Source of the DNA: Mycolicibacterium confluentis
Lineage (GTDB): Bacteria > Actinomycetota > Actinomycetes > Mycobacteriales > Mycobacteriaceae
Direction of reading: 5' to 3'
Assembly (NCBI RefSeq): GCF_010729895.1
Contig: NZ_AP022612.1
Coordinates: forward strand, 3,906,001-3,970,000
Length of the DNA: 64,000 nucleotides
The notes under the pieces were generated by a model. That model worked only from the letters and a program-made list of their open reading frames with translations. It was not told the origin of the DNA and made no database searches. This document shows, piece after piece, positions 30,801-39,237 of this stretch. A program made the position numbers and the translations under genes. Each line of letters starts with the position of its first letter. Position 1 is the stretch's first letter.

Positions 30801-31408
30801 TCGACGACGACAGGCATGCCGTCGAGCACCGTGTGCCGGGACAGGAGATCCACCAGTGCGGATTCGCCGAGCGGATCGGGCACCTCGCCGCCCTGACGCG
30901 GCTCACCGCGTACGGGCATGTGGTCCGGCGCGCCATGGCCGATACCGATGCGCACCGGGCCGCCCTGCCACATCGTCCCGGATCCGACTGCGGCCCAGAG
31001 CTCTTCGACGTCCGGGTGTCGACGCAGCGCGTGGGCCCGCTGCGCCTCGGCGCGCGCGGTCAGCTCATCACCCACCCGGTGCAGGTGCTCGAGGTAATCG
31101 TCGCGCTCGCGGTCCAGGCCGCCCCGGCGGGACGTCCCCGAGGCGAAGGCCAGGGAGGCCAGCGTCGAGCCGATCATCATCACGGGGAACATCAACGACG
31201 TCGCACCGTGCTGACCGAACCCGCCGGTGGCACCGAGCGCGATCATCACCGCGACACCGATCAGCAGACCGACCGACGGCAGCAGCCGAGTCCACCGCCC
31301 GGACACCTCCCGCGGAAGTACGGGCGGCGCGACGATCACCACGATGCGCTCGTCGTCTGTGCGGTCCACCACGGAAGCGAACGTAAGCAGCCCGCGCGTG
31401 GGCGGCAA
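27818..31408 (-). CDS. eccC4: ESX-4 ATPase EccC4 (FtsK/SpoIIIE type)
   Basis: This motor ATPase of type VII secretion has 1196 residues. Two N-terminal membrane segments (about 42-62 and 68-90) precede three ATPase domains. Walker A motifs are at 409-417 (GATGSGKSE), 736-743 (GAPQSGKS) and 1019-1026 (GDPGSGKT). Domain 1 has a full Walker B (VIVDEF); domain 2 reads LIVDGW and lacks the glutamate, as usual for degenerate EccC domains. It is divergent from eccD4 across 56 bases. Confidence 0.96.
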   Translation of the reverse strand: MPPTRGLLTFASVVDRTDDERIVVIVAPPVLPREVSGRWTRLLPSVGLLIGVAVMIALGATGGFGQHGATSLMFPVMMIGSTLASLAFASGTSRRGGLDRERDDYLEHLHRVGDELTARAEAQRAHALRRHPDVEELWAAVGSGTMWQGGPVRIGIGHGAPDHMPVRGEPRQGGEVPDPLGESALVDLLSRHTVLDGMPVVVDVLAHRATAVAGPPPQARAFLRNMLCRSVLAHGPDALSVTAVITAMTEAQWDWIKWLPHVDQATVYGSLTAAVAARRAGAHLLIVVDQPGVAMQSLPPDVSVLTVGPCDGADTTVQLGADGAWWDPVGVPEPDLMSLAHALAFARTLAPHGGAPVRRGTEWPDLMDSRPEGNTLCVPLGVAGCGEPVSLDIREAAAGGMGPHGLCIGATGSGKSELLKTIALGMVTAHPSETLNLILVDFKGGAAFLGLERSPHVSAVITNLADESYLVDRMQDALTGEITRRQRLLREAGNLAGVADYARARAGGAALPPLPSLMVIVDEFAELLTHHPEFIDVFGAIGRLGRSLGIHLLLASQRLDEGRLRGLESHLSYRICLKTLSAAESRAVLGVADAYELPQSPGNGFLKVGAAEPIRFTASYVSGPTRAPQHSVAEICGRPVLFTVAVAEEAPPPPVRRSVPSVLDAALDRIAGQGVPAHQVWLTPLQRSPALDAVLAQVPAADLRVPIGMVDRVFDQRRVPLTVDLSGSAGNVVVIGAPQSGKSCTLRTLAMALAATHSPRRIQMYCLDFGGGGLGPLRALPHVGALAGRRDTELAARTVAELSALVRRREVLFARVGADSMAEYQRLRPQGPDDDPYGDVLLIVDGWASLRQDNEALDASITALAAEGLSVGVHVVIGATRWADLRPALRDQIGTRIELRLADPLDSEIDRRAARGVPVGRPGRGLADDGMPLTVALPRLDGQGSPTGLAEATHRAGEQLVASHPGLRAPAIRVLPTLVELADLDDHAAEHTVILGIDETQLSSAVLDFDQQPHLVILGDPGSGKTSVLRTVVRQLPETADVVVVDPRRTLDPPRTVRHATTGARVAAALGDLLPDLHQRIGAGGVPRRVFLVVDDYDLVAAGDPFSVLLPVLPHARDIGLHMVIARRSAGAGRALYEPVLAAVRDGDAAGLQLSTGADEGAGLAAGRARLLPPGRGVLVTRSGGQQIIQTAWSRA

Positions 31409-31451
31409 TTCACCTGTGGACGACTGTGCACACGAGGCACTGGGGCGTGGC

Positions 31452-31457
31452 TAGCGT
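31452..31457 (+). promoter_or_regulatory. -10 element of a probable leaderless eccD4 transcript
   Basis: TAGCGT (31452-31457) ends seven bases before the eccD4 ATG at 31465, so transcription would start at or next to the start codon. No ribosome-binding site is seen. The 56-base divergent region with eccC4 leaves little room for other control sites. Confidence 0.45.
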
Positions 31458-31464
31458 TCGGGCC

Positions 31465-32403
31465 ATGTCCTCATCCCCCAATGACGCTCGTCTCGTGGCG
31501 ATTCGGTGCGGCGACAACATGTTCGACGTCGCGCTGCCTGGCGACGTGCCGCTGTCCGAGATGATGCCCGCGCTCTGCGAGTTGGGCGCCGTGCCCGCCG
31601 CCCAGGCCACCCACGTGAGCACCCCGTCGGGTCCGCTGGACTCGTCGCGGACACTGGCCGAACTCGCGGTCGCCGACGGCACGCTGCTTCTGCTCGGCAC
31701 AACGACTCCCGCACCCCGACGGCGTCCCGCGACCGACGCCGCCGAAACGGTCGCGCAGTGGGCGACGAGCCCGCAGGCCCCGCATCTCGTGGCGCCCGCC
31801 GTACTGGCCGCGGTGCTCGTGTTCGGCGCGGTGGCCGCGGCCGCGGCGCTCCCGCACGCCGCAGGCGCACCGCGACTCCTGCTGGTGGCCGCGGCGGTCA
31901 TGGCGGTCGCACTGCTCGGTGCGCGGTGGCGGCCCGACTCCGCGCAGGTGGCGATGCCCGCGGCGATCGCCGCGGGAGTGCTCACGGTGGCGCTGCTGCC
32001 CGCGACGATCCTCGGAGCGCACCTCACCACGGCCACCGTCGCGGCGGGCGCCGCAGCGGCAATGGTGATGGCGACGGCGGGCCGCATCGCCCCCCTGGTC
32101 GCCCGGGCGCCGGACGACGCCGCTGCCCTGCTGCGCGCGCATCGGCACGTCGTCAGCGGTGCAGCCGGGGCGACGGCGGTGTCGGCACTGAGCACGGTTC
32201 TGTGCGCAACGGGGTGGTCGCACGTCGTCTTCGGCGTGCTGGTGGCCTCGGTGCTGCTGGCCCGGACCTACCGGTGCGCGGCCGCTCCAGCGGGCGGACT
32301 CCCTCGCGCGCTGACGGCATGCGAGAACGCACTGCTGGTGGCGGTCCCGCCGGCGGCGGTCTGGGCGTGCGGCGGTTACGGCGCTGTGAGCGGCGCGCTG
32401 TGA
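31465..32403 (+). CDS. eccD4: ESX-4 membrane channel protein EccD4, short form
   Basis: This is the ESX-4 inner-membrane subunit. The N-terminal ubiquitin-like domain (about 8-80, RLVAIRCGDNMFDVALPGDVP) is followed by about seven hydrophobic segments, and the protein ends after 312 residues. M. tuberculosis EccD4 (Rv3448) has about 467 residues, and EccD proteins normally have 11 transmembrane helices, so the last four appear missing. The TGA overlaps the mycP4 ATG neatly, so there is no sign of a recent frameshift. Confidence 0.88.
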   Translation: MSSSPNDARLVAIRCGDNMFDVALPGDVPLSEMMPALCELGAVPAAQATHVSTPSGPLDSSRTLAELAVADGTLLLLGTTTPAPRRRPATDAAETVAQWATSPQAPHLVAPAVLAAVLVFGAVAAAAALPHAAGAPRLLLVAAAVMAVALLGARWRPDSAQVAMPAAIAAGVLTVALLPATILGAHLTTATVAAGAAAAMVMATAGRIAPLVARAPDDAAALLRAHRHVVSGAAGATAVSALSTVLCATGWSHVVFGVLVASVLLARTYRCAAAPAGGLPRALTACENALLVAVPPAAVWACGGYGAVSGAL

Positions 32404-33731
32404 TGCGCACGGTTGCCGCACTGCTCACCTCGGCCGTGCTGGCGGTGGCCCCAAGCGCGCTCGCGCCGACGGCGCATGCGTTGACGCCGCCAGTCGTCGA
32501 TCCGAGTCTGCTGCCGGAACCCGCTCGCCCTGTGCCGCCGCGACCGACCGTGCAGCGCGACGCCTGCGTCATCGGAAGTGCGGTGAAACCCGCTGCCGCA
32601 CAGGGCTCTCCGCTGAGCGCGCTGGGTATTGACACACTCTGGACGCTGACCCGGGGCGAGGGGCAGCGCGTCGCCGTGATCGACACCGGCGTGGCACCAC
32701 ACCACCGATTGGGGAAACTCGAGGGTGTCGGCGACTACGTCGCCTCTGGCGACGGCACGCAGGACTGCGATGGGCACGGCACGGTCGTGGCGGGCCTGAT
32801 CGCGGCCGCACCCGATTCCGCCGACGGGTTCTCCGGTGTGGCGCCCGCGGCGACGGTGCTCAGTGTGCGTCAGTCGAGCACCAGATTCGGCCCGGCTGAC
32901 GAGCCCGCGACGTCCGGGTTCGGCGACGTCGACACCATGGCCCGCGCCGTCCGCGTCGCTGCTGACAGTGGTGCGACCGTCATCAACATCTCGGTCGTGG
33001 CGTGCGCGGAGGGCGACCTCGCGGACCGCGCACTCGGCGCCGCACTCGCCTACGCCGTGGACACCAAGGACGTCGTCGTGGTGACAGCCGCGGGAAATGT
33101 CGGTGGCCCCGTCCGCTGCCCCCGGCAACCCGAAGGTCAGGCCGCGCAGTGGGACACCGCCACGGTGGCGGTCAGCCCGGCCTGGTACGACGACTACGTC
33201 CTCACGGTCGGGTCCGTCGCCGTCGACGGAGCCCCGTCCGCGTTCACCCTCGCCGGCCCGTGGGTGGATGTCGCCGCGCCCGGTGAGGCTCTGGTGTCAC
33301 TGAGCGCATCTGGCGGCGGCCTGGTGGACGCGCTGCCGTCGGCCGCCGGAGATGCTCCGATCTCGGGGACCAGTTACGCCGCGCCGATCGTCAGCGGGCT
33401 GGCCGCCCTGATCCGGTCGCGGTTCCCCGAACTGACGGCGCGCCAGGTGATGCAGCGCATCGAGACCACCGCGCATCGCCCAGCCCGTGGCTGGGATCCG
33501 GCGGTGGGAAACGGCGTCATCGACCCGGTCGCCGCGTTGAGCAGCGAAGCGCCCACGACGCTGACCGAACAGCCGGAATCGCTTGTCGAGGTCACGCCCG
33601 CTGCCACCGGCGATGACCGCGCGCGGACCATCGCCGTGGCGGGCGCGGGGGCCTGCATCGCGGTGGCGATCGCGGCGTGGGGATCATCAGCCGTGCGGCG
33701 GCGCGGCCGCGGCGACGTCTCGCCGCACTGA
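32403..33731 (+). CDS. mycP4: ESX-4 mycosin protease MycP4
   Basis: This membrane-anchored subtilisin-like serine protease of the ESX-4 system has 442 residues. A signal peptide (about 1-26) leads to a catalytic domain with D94 (VIDTGV), H125 (DGHGT) and S324 (SGTSYAAP). A C-terminal transmembrane helix (about 412-430) and a basic tail end it. The ATG overlaps the eccD4 stop. Its 3' end overlaps the convergent eccB4 gene by 45 bases. Confidence 0.95.
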   Translation: MRTVAALLTSAVLAVAPSALAPTAHALTPPVVDPSLLPEPARPVPPRPTVQRDACVIGSAVKPAAAQGSPLSALGIDTLWTLTRGEGQRVAVIDTGVAPHHRLGKLEGVGDYVASGDGTQDCDGHGTVVAGLIAAAPDSADGFSGVAPAATVLSVRQSSTRFGPADEPATSGFGDVDTMARAVRVAADSGATVINISVVACAEGDLADRALGAALAYAVDTKDVVVVTAAGNVGGPVRCPRQPEGQAAQWDTATVAVSPAWYDDYVLTVGSVAVDGAPSAFTLAGPWVDVAAPGEALVSLSASGGGLVDALPSAAGDAPISGTSYAAPIVSGLAALIRSRFPELTARQVMQRIETTAHRPARGWDPAVGNGVIDPVAALSSEAPTTLTEQPESLVEVTPAATGDDRARTIAVAGAGACIAVAIAAWGSSAVRRRGRGDVSPH

Positions 33732-35024
33732 CGCCGCCGCGCGGGACAACTCGGGCCCTTCGGGCAGCGCAGCGACCAGCGGCCACGGGCCCGGCACGGG
33801 GTGTTCGGGTAGGCCCAGCAGGCCCGCGGCTTCGGCGTCGACTCCGAACCGGGCCCCGGTGTCGGTGACGAGCACCCCGGTCCCGGGCCCACGCTCGGGC
33901 CGCACGTACAGGCTTCGGCCGGGCGGGACGGACACCTCGTCGAGCGCTGGGCCTGCGTCGTCGGCCTGCGCAAGCCGGGCCGGAACCCTCCCGTTGGGCA
34001 ACGGGAGCGCGTCAGAGGTGGTGACAGTGACGCGTCCGGAGTCCCAGTGCACGCACACCCATTCGCCTCCTTCGCCAGGCCGGTCCAGTCGGTCTGGATA
34101 GCTTGAGACCGCAAGCGCGCCGACGACCGGGACTGCGGTCAGGGCGTCGGGAGACAGGATCGGTATCACACGGGCTCCACCCGCGGTGCGGATCAGGTCG
34201 GCGGCGAGTCCGGACACGGACTGAACCCCTCCCGCAAGCACCACGAAATACTTTGGTCCCGAGGACCTTTCGATCCGAACCACATCCCCGATGCGCAGTC
34301 CGGGCAACTGCGCGGGCCCCGGATTACCCGCCCCGGGGATGTGCGGGGCCACCAGCGGCGGGGCCTCGGGCAGCGTGTTCAGCAGGGTGGCCGACACCGG
34401 CACGGGTTCAACCTGATCAAGTTGCAGTGCACGCGACACCGCCGGGTCGGCGACGTCCACCACGGCCCGGGTGCCGGCATACAGCAGGTGCGTGGTCCCG
34501 GTCGGTCCGGTGACGAACACCGCCTCGCTGCCGGCGGGTGAGTCGGACGGCATCGGTGCGCCTACGAGGACGACCGTGCGGGGCCCGTCACACACGGTCC
34601 AGGTCGCCTCGTCGCCGTCGAGGCTGGTGCCGACCTGTGCCGGTGCACCTGGGATGCCGAGCGTCGCACCGCGTTCGAACGTCGCCAGGGCATCGGGTCG
34701 CACCGCACGCGGGCCGCCGCCGTGGCGCGTGATCAGGCGCGCCGAGGTCAGGTTGAGAACGGGATGCAGCGTCTCCTCGATACGCACGTAGAGCGCGCCG
34801 TCGTCGCGGTCCATCAGGATCTGGGCATCCCCCACATCGGTACCGGGACGCAGCATCGACAGCGCAACGCTGCCGACCAGGCCTGCCGTGGCGACGACGG
34901 CGCCCGTGCCGATCCAGAACGACCTCGCCCGTGGCCCGTCGGGCCCACCGCGGGCGACGCCGCGGTCCAGCGCGCGTTCCATGCGCCGCGCCAGGTAGCG
35001 CCGGCCATCCGCCGGAAGGGTCAC
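33687..35024 (-). CDS. eccB4: ESX-4 core component EccB4
   Basis: This 445-residue ESX membrane-complex subunit has a cytoplasmic N-terminus, one transmembrane helix (about 35-58) and a large periplasmic domain with R-repeat-like segments. It matches Rv3450c in place and type. GTG 35024 has no ribosome-binding site; TACGGT ends six bases upstream, suggesting a leaderless transcript. It faces mycP4 and overlaps it. Confidence 0.94.
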   Translation of the reverse strand: MTLPADGRRYLARRMERALDRGVARGGPDGPRARSFWIGTGAVVATAGLVGSVALSMLRPGTDVGDAQILMDRDDGALYVRIEETLHPVLNLTSARLITRHGGGPRAVRPDALATFERGATLGIPGAPAQVGTSLDGDEATWTVCDGPRTVVLVGAPMPSDSPAGSEAVFVTGPTGTTHLLYAGTRAVVDVADPAVSRALQLDQVEPVPVSATLLNTLPEAPPLVAPHIPGAGNPGPAQLPGLRIGDVVRIERSSGPKYFVVLAGGVQSVSGLAADLIRTAGGARVIPILSPDALTAVPVVGALAVSSYPDRLDRPGEGGEWVCVHWDSGRVTVTTSDALPLPNGRVPARLAQADDAGPALDEVSVPPGRSLYVRPERGPGTGVLVTDTGARFGVDAEAAGLLGLPEHPVPGPWPLVAALPEGPELSRAAASVRRDVAAAAPPHG

Positions 35025-35075
35025 GGTCCGACCGTAAGTGGACCGTGCCGATGAGGTGTTCGACGATCCCCAGGC

Positions 35076-36128
35076 TCAGCGCCAGCGGGCCCAGACGTAG
35101 GGCACCAGTGATCGCAGGAAATCCAGGTCCGGCCCGGCGTGGGCGTCGGCGAACGCCTCCTCGAAGTAGTCCTCGGCTGTGAGCAGGATTCCCTCGGCAA
35201 ACTCGGAAGTGAAATTGATGCAGTCGTAGTCGTCCATGAGCGCGCGAATGGTGCGCACCATGTCCTCCGAACGTTCGGCGCGGTGCAGTCGCAGGTAGTC
35301 GCGGACGAAGTCACGGTCGGAGCCGGTCGCCGTCGCCATCAGGTGCACCAGCGTGAGAGTGCGTTTGCCCTCGTAGAGATCGCCGAGGATCTCCTTGCCG
35401 TACATCGCCTCGTCACCGATGAGGTTCAGCAGGTCGTCCCGGATCTGAAAGGCGGCGCCGAAATGGAACCCGAACCGCACCAACGCCGAGAGCTCGGCCT
35501 GCCCTCCCGTCGCGATGATCGCGCCGACCCGCAGGGGATGAATGGTGGTGTACCAGCACGTCTTGTGCATGATCAGGTTGAGATAGTCCTCGGGACCGAG
35601 ATCGACGATCTCGTCCAACTGCCAGCCGGCTTCGGTGGCCTGCCCCTCCAGCGTCCGTAACGCCATGGTGTCGAACTCACCCCACACCAGTTCTGCGAGG
35701 TCGCGATCCAGCCGTCGAGTGGCGCGGCGCAGCACCTGACCGGCGACCACCGCCAACCCGTCGCCCGCGTTCAATGCGGCGGCCACCCCGTGCTCGGCAG
35801 CCAAGGTCGGCCGGCCGCGGCGCATCTCGCTGCCGTCCGCGATGTCGTCGTGCACCAGGAATGCGTTGTGCAGCAGCTCGATTGCCACCGCCACGCCGAG
35901 CAGGTCATCGGCGCTGCCGCCGAACGCGCGGCCGGACGACATGCACAGCGCGGGCCGCAGCGCCTTTCCGGGCCGGGCGGGGTATTCACGCATCGGCCCG
36001 TACAGCCATTGCACGGGGTCACCGTCTGGCATGGCGTCCAGCATCGAGTTGCGCACCACCCGGCCGACCTCCCGCAGGCGGGTCTCGACGCTCGAGATCA
36101 GGCCGGTCCGGTCAGCGGTACTGGTCAT
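35076..36128 (-). CDS. Polyprenyl (GGPP-type) diphosphate synthase
   Basis: This trans-isoprenyl diphosphate synthase of 350 residues condenses isopentenyl diphosphate with an allylic diphosphate. The first aspartate motif is DDIAD (94-98) after FLVH. The second is DDLLN (231-235), with Asn replacing the last Asp. Alanine at the fifth position before the first motif suggests a product of at least C20, but this is not proof. It is divergent from gene A1 across 99 bases and is the first gene of the accessory block next to eccB4. It probably supplies the isoprenoid for that block. Confidence 0.9.
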   Translation of the reverse strand: MTSTADRTGLISSVETRLREVGRVVRNSMLDAMPDGDPVQWLYGPMREYPARPGKALRPALCMSSGRAFGGSADDLLGVAVAIELLHNAFLVHDDIADGSEMRRGRPTLAAEHGVAAALNAGDGLAVVAGQVLRRATRRLDRDLAELVWGEFDTMALRTLEGQATEAGWQLDEIVDLGPEDYLNLIMHKTCWYTTIHPLRVGAIIATGGQAELSALVRFGFHFGAAFQIRDDLLNLIGDEAMYGKEILGDLYEGKRTLTLVHLMATATGSDRDFVRDYLRLHRAERSEDMVRTIRALMDDYDCINFTSEFAEGILLTAEDYFEEAFADAHAGPDLDFLRSLVPYVWARWR

Positions 36129-36142
36129 CTAAAACGTCGCCC

Positions 36143-36227
36143 ACCACGTGGTTTCCTCCCCCGATGGCGCATCATGGACGCCAAGTACCGCTTATGCTAA
36201 GCCCGACACCGCTCGGGGGGGTCACAC
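36143..36227. promoter_or_regulatory. Divergent control region between the polyprenyl synthase and gene A1
   Basis: It contains a perfect palindrome ACCACGTGGT (36143-36152) close to the synthase start. On the plus strand is a block GTAC-N4-TATGCTAA (36185-36200) with TATGCT at 36193-36198 as the likely -10, 29 bases before the A1 ATG. The same block recurs before A2. A G-run (36215-36221) serves as ribosome-binding site. No convincing -35 is present. Confidence 0.55.
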
Positions 36228-37739
36228 ATGGTGGAACCGCAGGCACAGCTGGCGTGTTTCGGTGCGATCGATGAGGCACTGCCCAAATGCAGCCCCGGCA
36301 CCGTGCAGATGGTCGAGGAGCAGCTTCCCGGTGTGACCCGGCCCGGGCGGCGCGGGTGGTACGGCGAACTGCAGCGCTTCCTGTCGAAGAACGAGGACGC
36401 GCTGCGACCCGTGGACGGAGAGCAGCCCGCGTCCGTCATGTTGCCGGATTTCGCCGACGCGGTGTCCATGGTGTTGGACGAACCCCGTGAACGGATCCTG
36501 GGCACCGAACCCGTCGCGGTCCGCGCGCCCACCGCGCAGGACCTCATCGAGGACTGCGCCAGCAACGCCTCGTCCCTGATCCGGGCCTCCACGGTGATCA
36601 ACAAGATCGTCGAGGCGGAGAACGGCACCCACGTGTTCGGCGAGAAGGCCGCCGACGCGCTGCTCTTCGATGGCAATGTCGACCCCCTGGCCGTGGTGGT
36701 GAACCACGCGACCGCGCTGCCCGAGGACCGCAGCGTCGAGATCGCCTCGAAACTGCGGGCCTCCACGTCTCGCGCGGAGGTCGATCAGACCCTGCGCGAG
36801 ATGGTCAACGAGGACCCCGACACGGTGTCGCTGCGCATTGAGGATCACTACACGGCCAGGCTGCGGAACCTGAAGGGCCGGTGGTCGAGCATCCTTTCCT
36901 CGGACTGGCAGCGGCCCGAACTCACGCTGGAACAGTTCAAGAGATTCATCGAACCGCGCAACTGGCATCTGCTCTATGACTTCTTCTCCGCGATGGAGTG
37001 GAATCGGCCGCAGACGTCCAACGGATGGACCCGAATCCTGGAGGTCGTCAGCCCCGACCCCCTCGATCGGTGGATGCTCAAGACCACGCTGCGGTACTGG
37101 AAGACGGAGACCAGAGACGGCGGAATCTGCATCAACTACGACCTCGCGGAGCTGCGGGATCCCCACGACTCCAGGCTGGTCGAGGTCGACAACGGCTACA
37201 TCTGGATCACCAACCTGGACCGGGACGATCCGGACGCCGGAGTGCGGGTTCGGGCCAGCAAGGAGCTGCGCATCCGCGGGCTGAGCCCCACCGCCACGGC
37301 GGCCCTCGGGATCTACACCGGCTGGCCGGACGCGGCGGCCCAGCTGCTCACCGCGAAAGCCGCATCCCCTCCCGACGGGTGCATCGAGTTCGGTCCGGTC
37401 TCCCCCACCGAGGAGCCGGCCCATGCCGGCCCACACGAGGGCGCCGACACATCAGATACCGATGAGCTGGGCCAACCCACTGCTCCCACAGAAGCGCCCG
37501 ATCTTCCCACCGGATGGCGCGAGGCACTGCTGGACAACGCGCAGACCCAGGCGCTCGAGTTCACCCAGACAGTGTCAGACCTGACAAAGGAGACGGTGAA
37601 CAAGTGGAGTGACGGCATCAAGCCGAGCGACATCATCGATATCGGCACCGACTGGGGAACCACGCTGACGGACTTCGCGATGTCATCGTTCGAACAGGCC
37701 GTCAACACCGTGCGCCCGCCTTCGAAGGAGTCACCGTGA
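36228..37739 (+). CDS. Unknown protein A1 (paralogue of A2), START-like core suspected
   Basis: This 503-residue protein has no signal peptide or membrane helix. It shares with A2 (39238-40674) an N-terminal GWYGEL motif (43-48), a W-containing segment (NGWTRI against YGWTPI) and a highly conserved stretch with VDNGYIWIT (320-328) and DPDAGVRVR (334-342). A C-terminal N(K/R)W(S/N)DGI motif is also shared. The beta-rich core followed by a helix (SKELRIRGLS) recalls lipid-binding START folds, but that is a guess. An acidic Pro/Thr linker lies at about 385-420. The stop overlaps the B1 start (GTGA), so A1 and B1 probably act together. Confidence 0.75.
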   Translation: MVEPQAQLACFGAIDEALPKCSPGTVQMVEEQLPGVTRPGRRGWYGELQRFLSKNEDALRPVDGEQPASVMLPDFADAVSMVLDEPRERILGTEPVAVRAPTAQDLIEDCASNASSLIRASTVINKIVEAENGTHVFGEKAADALLFDGNVDPLAVVVNHATALPEDRSVEIASKLRASTSRAEVDQTLREMVNEDPDTVSLRIEDHYTARLRNLKGRWSSILSSDWQRPELTLEQFKRFIEPRNWHLLYDFFSAMEWNRPQTSNGWTRILEVVSPDPLDRWMLKTTLRYWKTETRDGGICINYDLAELRDPHDSRLVEVDNGYIWITNLDRDDPDAGVRVRASKELRIRGLSPTATAALGIYTGWPDAAAQLLTAKAASPPDGCIEFGPVSPTEEPAHAGPHEGADTSDTDELGQPTAPTEAPDLPTGWREALLDNAQTQALEFTQTVSDLTKETVNKWSDGIKPSDIIDIGTDWGTTLTDFAMSSFEQAVNTVRPPSKESP

Positions 37740-38455
37740 CCACAGACGACGGGTCCAGATCTGAATACGACCCGATCATCGAAGGTGTGCAGGAAGCTGC
37801 CGAGAAGGCGCTGAAACGCGCCACCAAAGTGGCCACTCAGGCGTCCCGGAAGATCAACAGAGAGGAGTACACGGCCCGCGACCTCATCCTGACCATGACG
37901 GAGATGGTCGAGATCGCCGCGACCGGGGGCGCCGAAATCACCAGGCGGTCAATGACAAACACGCCACCCGGCCTCAAGCAGGTCGCCGAGTACTCGCGTG
38001 CCGTCGGGCGACGGTTCATGCAGGAGGCGCGCGGTGTCTCGTCCGACGCCACCGCGAGGATCGACAAGGGCACCTACGATGTCGACGATGTGGTGATGTC
38101 GATGACCAGGCTGGTCGATTTCGCCATCGTCGGCGGCCTCGAAGTCGCACAGACCCTGTTCAGCGGTCCGGCCCAGTTCGATGCCGGGATTGTCGAGATA
38201 CCGATCGACGTGCCCCCCGGCGAGGCGGGCCACAAGCCCAAGCTCGGAGCCGTCAAGGTGTGCCGCTACGGCGACGACGAGAAGACCAGAGTCCCCTCTC
38301 GCCGAATCACTTTCGAGCCTGCCCCACCCGACGAGGCCGGGGGGAACTACATCCTGAGGTTCCGTACCCGCGAATTGCCCAGCGGGGTATACACAGGGAC
38401 CGCGGTCGTGGACGGTCAGACCGTCGGCTTCGACTTCTCGGTTGACGCCACCTGA
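37736..38455 (+). CDS. Unknown protein B1: duplicated helical module plus beta-sandwich-like domain
   Basis: This 239-residue protein contains two copies of an amphipathic helix module, Y45-R70 and Y114-Q139, both following the pattern Y-x3-D-(L/V)-(I/V)...MT-x2-V-(E/D)-x-A-x2-GG-x-E. The modules recall phasin or apolipoprotein-like helices. A C-terminal beta-rich domain follows, ending SGVYTGTAVVDGQ. Its GxYxGT motif is shared with B2 and C. It is coupled to A1 by overlap. No known domain is securely recognised. Confidence 0.72.
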   Translation: MTTDDGSRSEYDPIIEGVQEAAEKALKRATKVATQASRKINREEYTARDLILTMTEMVEIAATGGAEITRRSMTNTPPGLKQVAEYSRAVGRRFMQEARGVSSDATARIDKGTYDVDDVVMSMTRLVDFAIVGGLEVAQTLFSGPAQFDAGIVEIPIDVPPGEAGHKPKLGAVKVCRYGDDEKTRVPSRRITFEPAPPDEAGGNYILRFRTRELPSGVYTGTAVVDGQTVGFDFSVDAT

Positions 38456-38458
38456 TCC

Positions 38459-39160
38459 TCAGCGGTCGTTGAGTTCCGAGGCCACCACGAGCAGCACGGG
38501 CAGCCAGACGTCGGGCTGCCCGTCGGCCAGCAGTGTCCCCCGGTAGCTTCCCGGTGCATGGTCATCGGCGACATCCACTTCGATGATGATGCCGCGACTG
38601 GACCGGGCCGGCATCGCGACCACGTCGGGTTCGAAACGCACACAGTCACTTTCGATGACCGCACCATCGTGGGCCAGCAGGTCGCTGCACCGCAGCCGCA
38701 CCTTGCCCATATCCTCGGGACCACCGTTGTGCAGCCACACCTCGGTCGAGACCGCGCCCGGCCCATCGGCGTTCAGGACCACCTGTCCGGCGGCGTCTGA
38801 CGTCCGCAGGTCGAACATCGCCGGGCCCGACGTGGCCTGCTGGGCGAATGTGTCTTTGACGGAGTTCGCGAGTTGGCCGAGCATGCTCTGCCAGGTCCCG
38901 AGCGCGCGCTCCACGTCGATGCCGCCCGGGGCTGACGGGCCGCCTTCCGAGGTGTCCTGTTGTTCGGACCGTGACTCTGACTCCGGTGCCGAGAATTCAA
39001 GATCCGCAGCCATACTGATGAAGCGATCGACGACCTCCCGGGCCGCACGGAAGCCGCGCGCCTGGACCGCGCTCAGCGCGCGCGCGTTCACCACCGGATC
39101 GAAGACGGCACCCCACGGAAGATCGGCAATGCTGCCGTCCTCATACACCGAATCGGCCAT
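38459..39160 (-). CDS. Unknown protein C: helical N-terminus plus B-type beta domain
   Basis: This 233-residue protein is encoded on the opposite strand between the two A-B units. The N-terminal half is helical with an acidic Ser/Glu linker. The C-terminal half ends in the same GSYRGTLLADGQ-type motif as B1 and B2. ATG 39160 with GAGGGGGA upstream is preferred over ATG 39187. It lies three bases from the B1 stop (convergent) and is divergent from A2. Probably a diverged third member of the B family. Confidence 0.7.
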   Translation of the reverse strand: MADSVYEDGSIADLPWGAVFDPVVNARALSAVQARGFRAAREVVDRFISMAADLEFSAPESESRSEQQDTSEGGPSAPGGIDVERALGTWQSMLGQLANSVKDTFAQQATSGPAMFDLRTSDAAGQVVLNADGPGAVSTEVWLHNGGPEDMGKVRLRCSDLLAHDGAVIESDCVRFEPDVVAMPARSSRGIIIEVDVADDHAPGSYRGTLLADGQPDVWLPVLLVVASELNDR

Positions 39161-39194
39161 CTGTTCCCCCTCGATGAACCTCCACATACGCGCT

Positions 39195-39237
39195 GTACGA
39201 CGGTATGCTAATTCCGCACCGCGGGGGAGGTGGGGGA
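39195..39237 (+). promoter_or_regulatory. Promoter block of A2, copy of the A1 promoter block
   Basis: GTAC-N5-TATGCTAA (39195-39211) is the second copy of the element before A1. TATGCT (39204-39209) lies 28 bases before ATG 39238, against 29 at A1. A strong GGGGGAGG ribosome-binding site follows. The element must have been duplicated with the genes or kept for shared control. Confidence 0.6.

Noticed and set aside
39205..39237. Upstream ATG 39205 as start of A2
   Set aside because: It lies within the -10 element shared with A1, while ATG 39238 has a strong ribosome-binding site.
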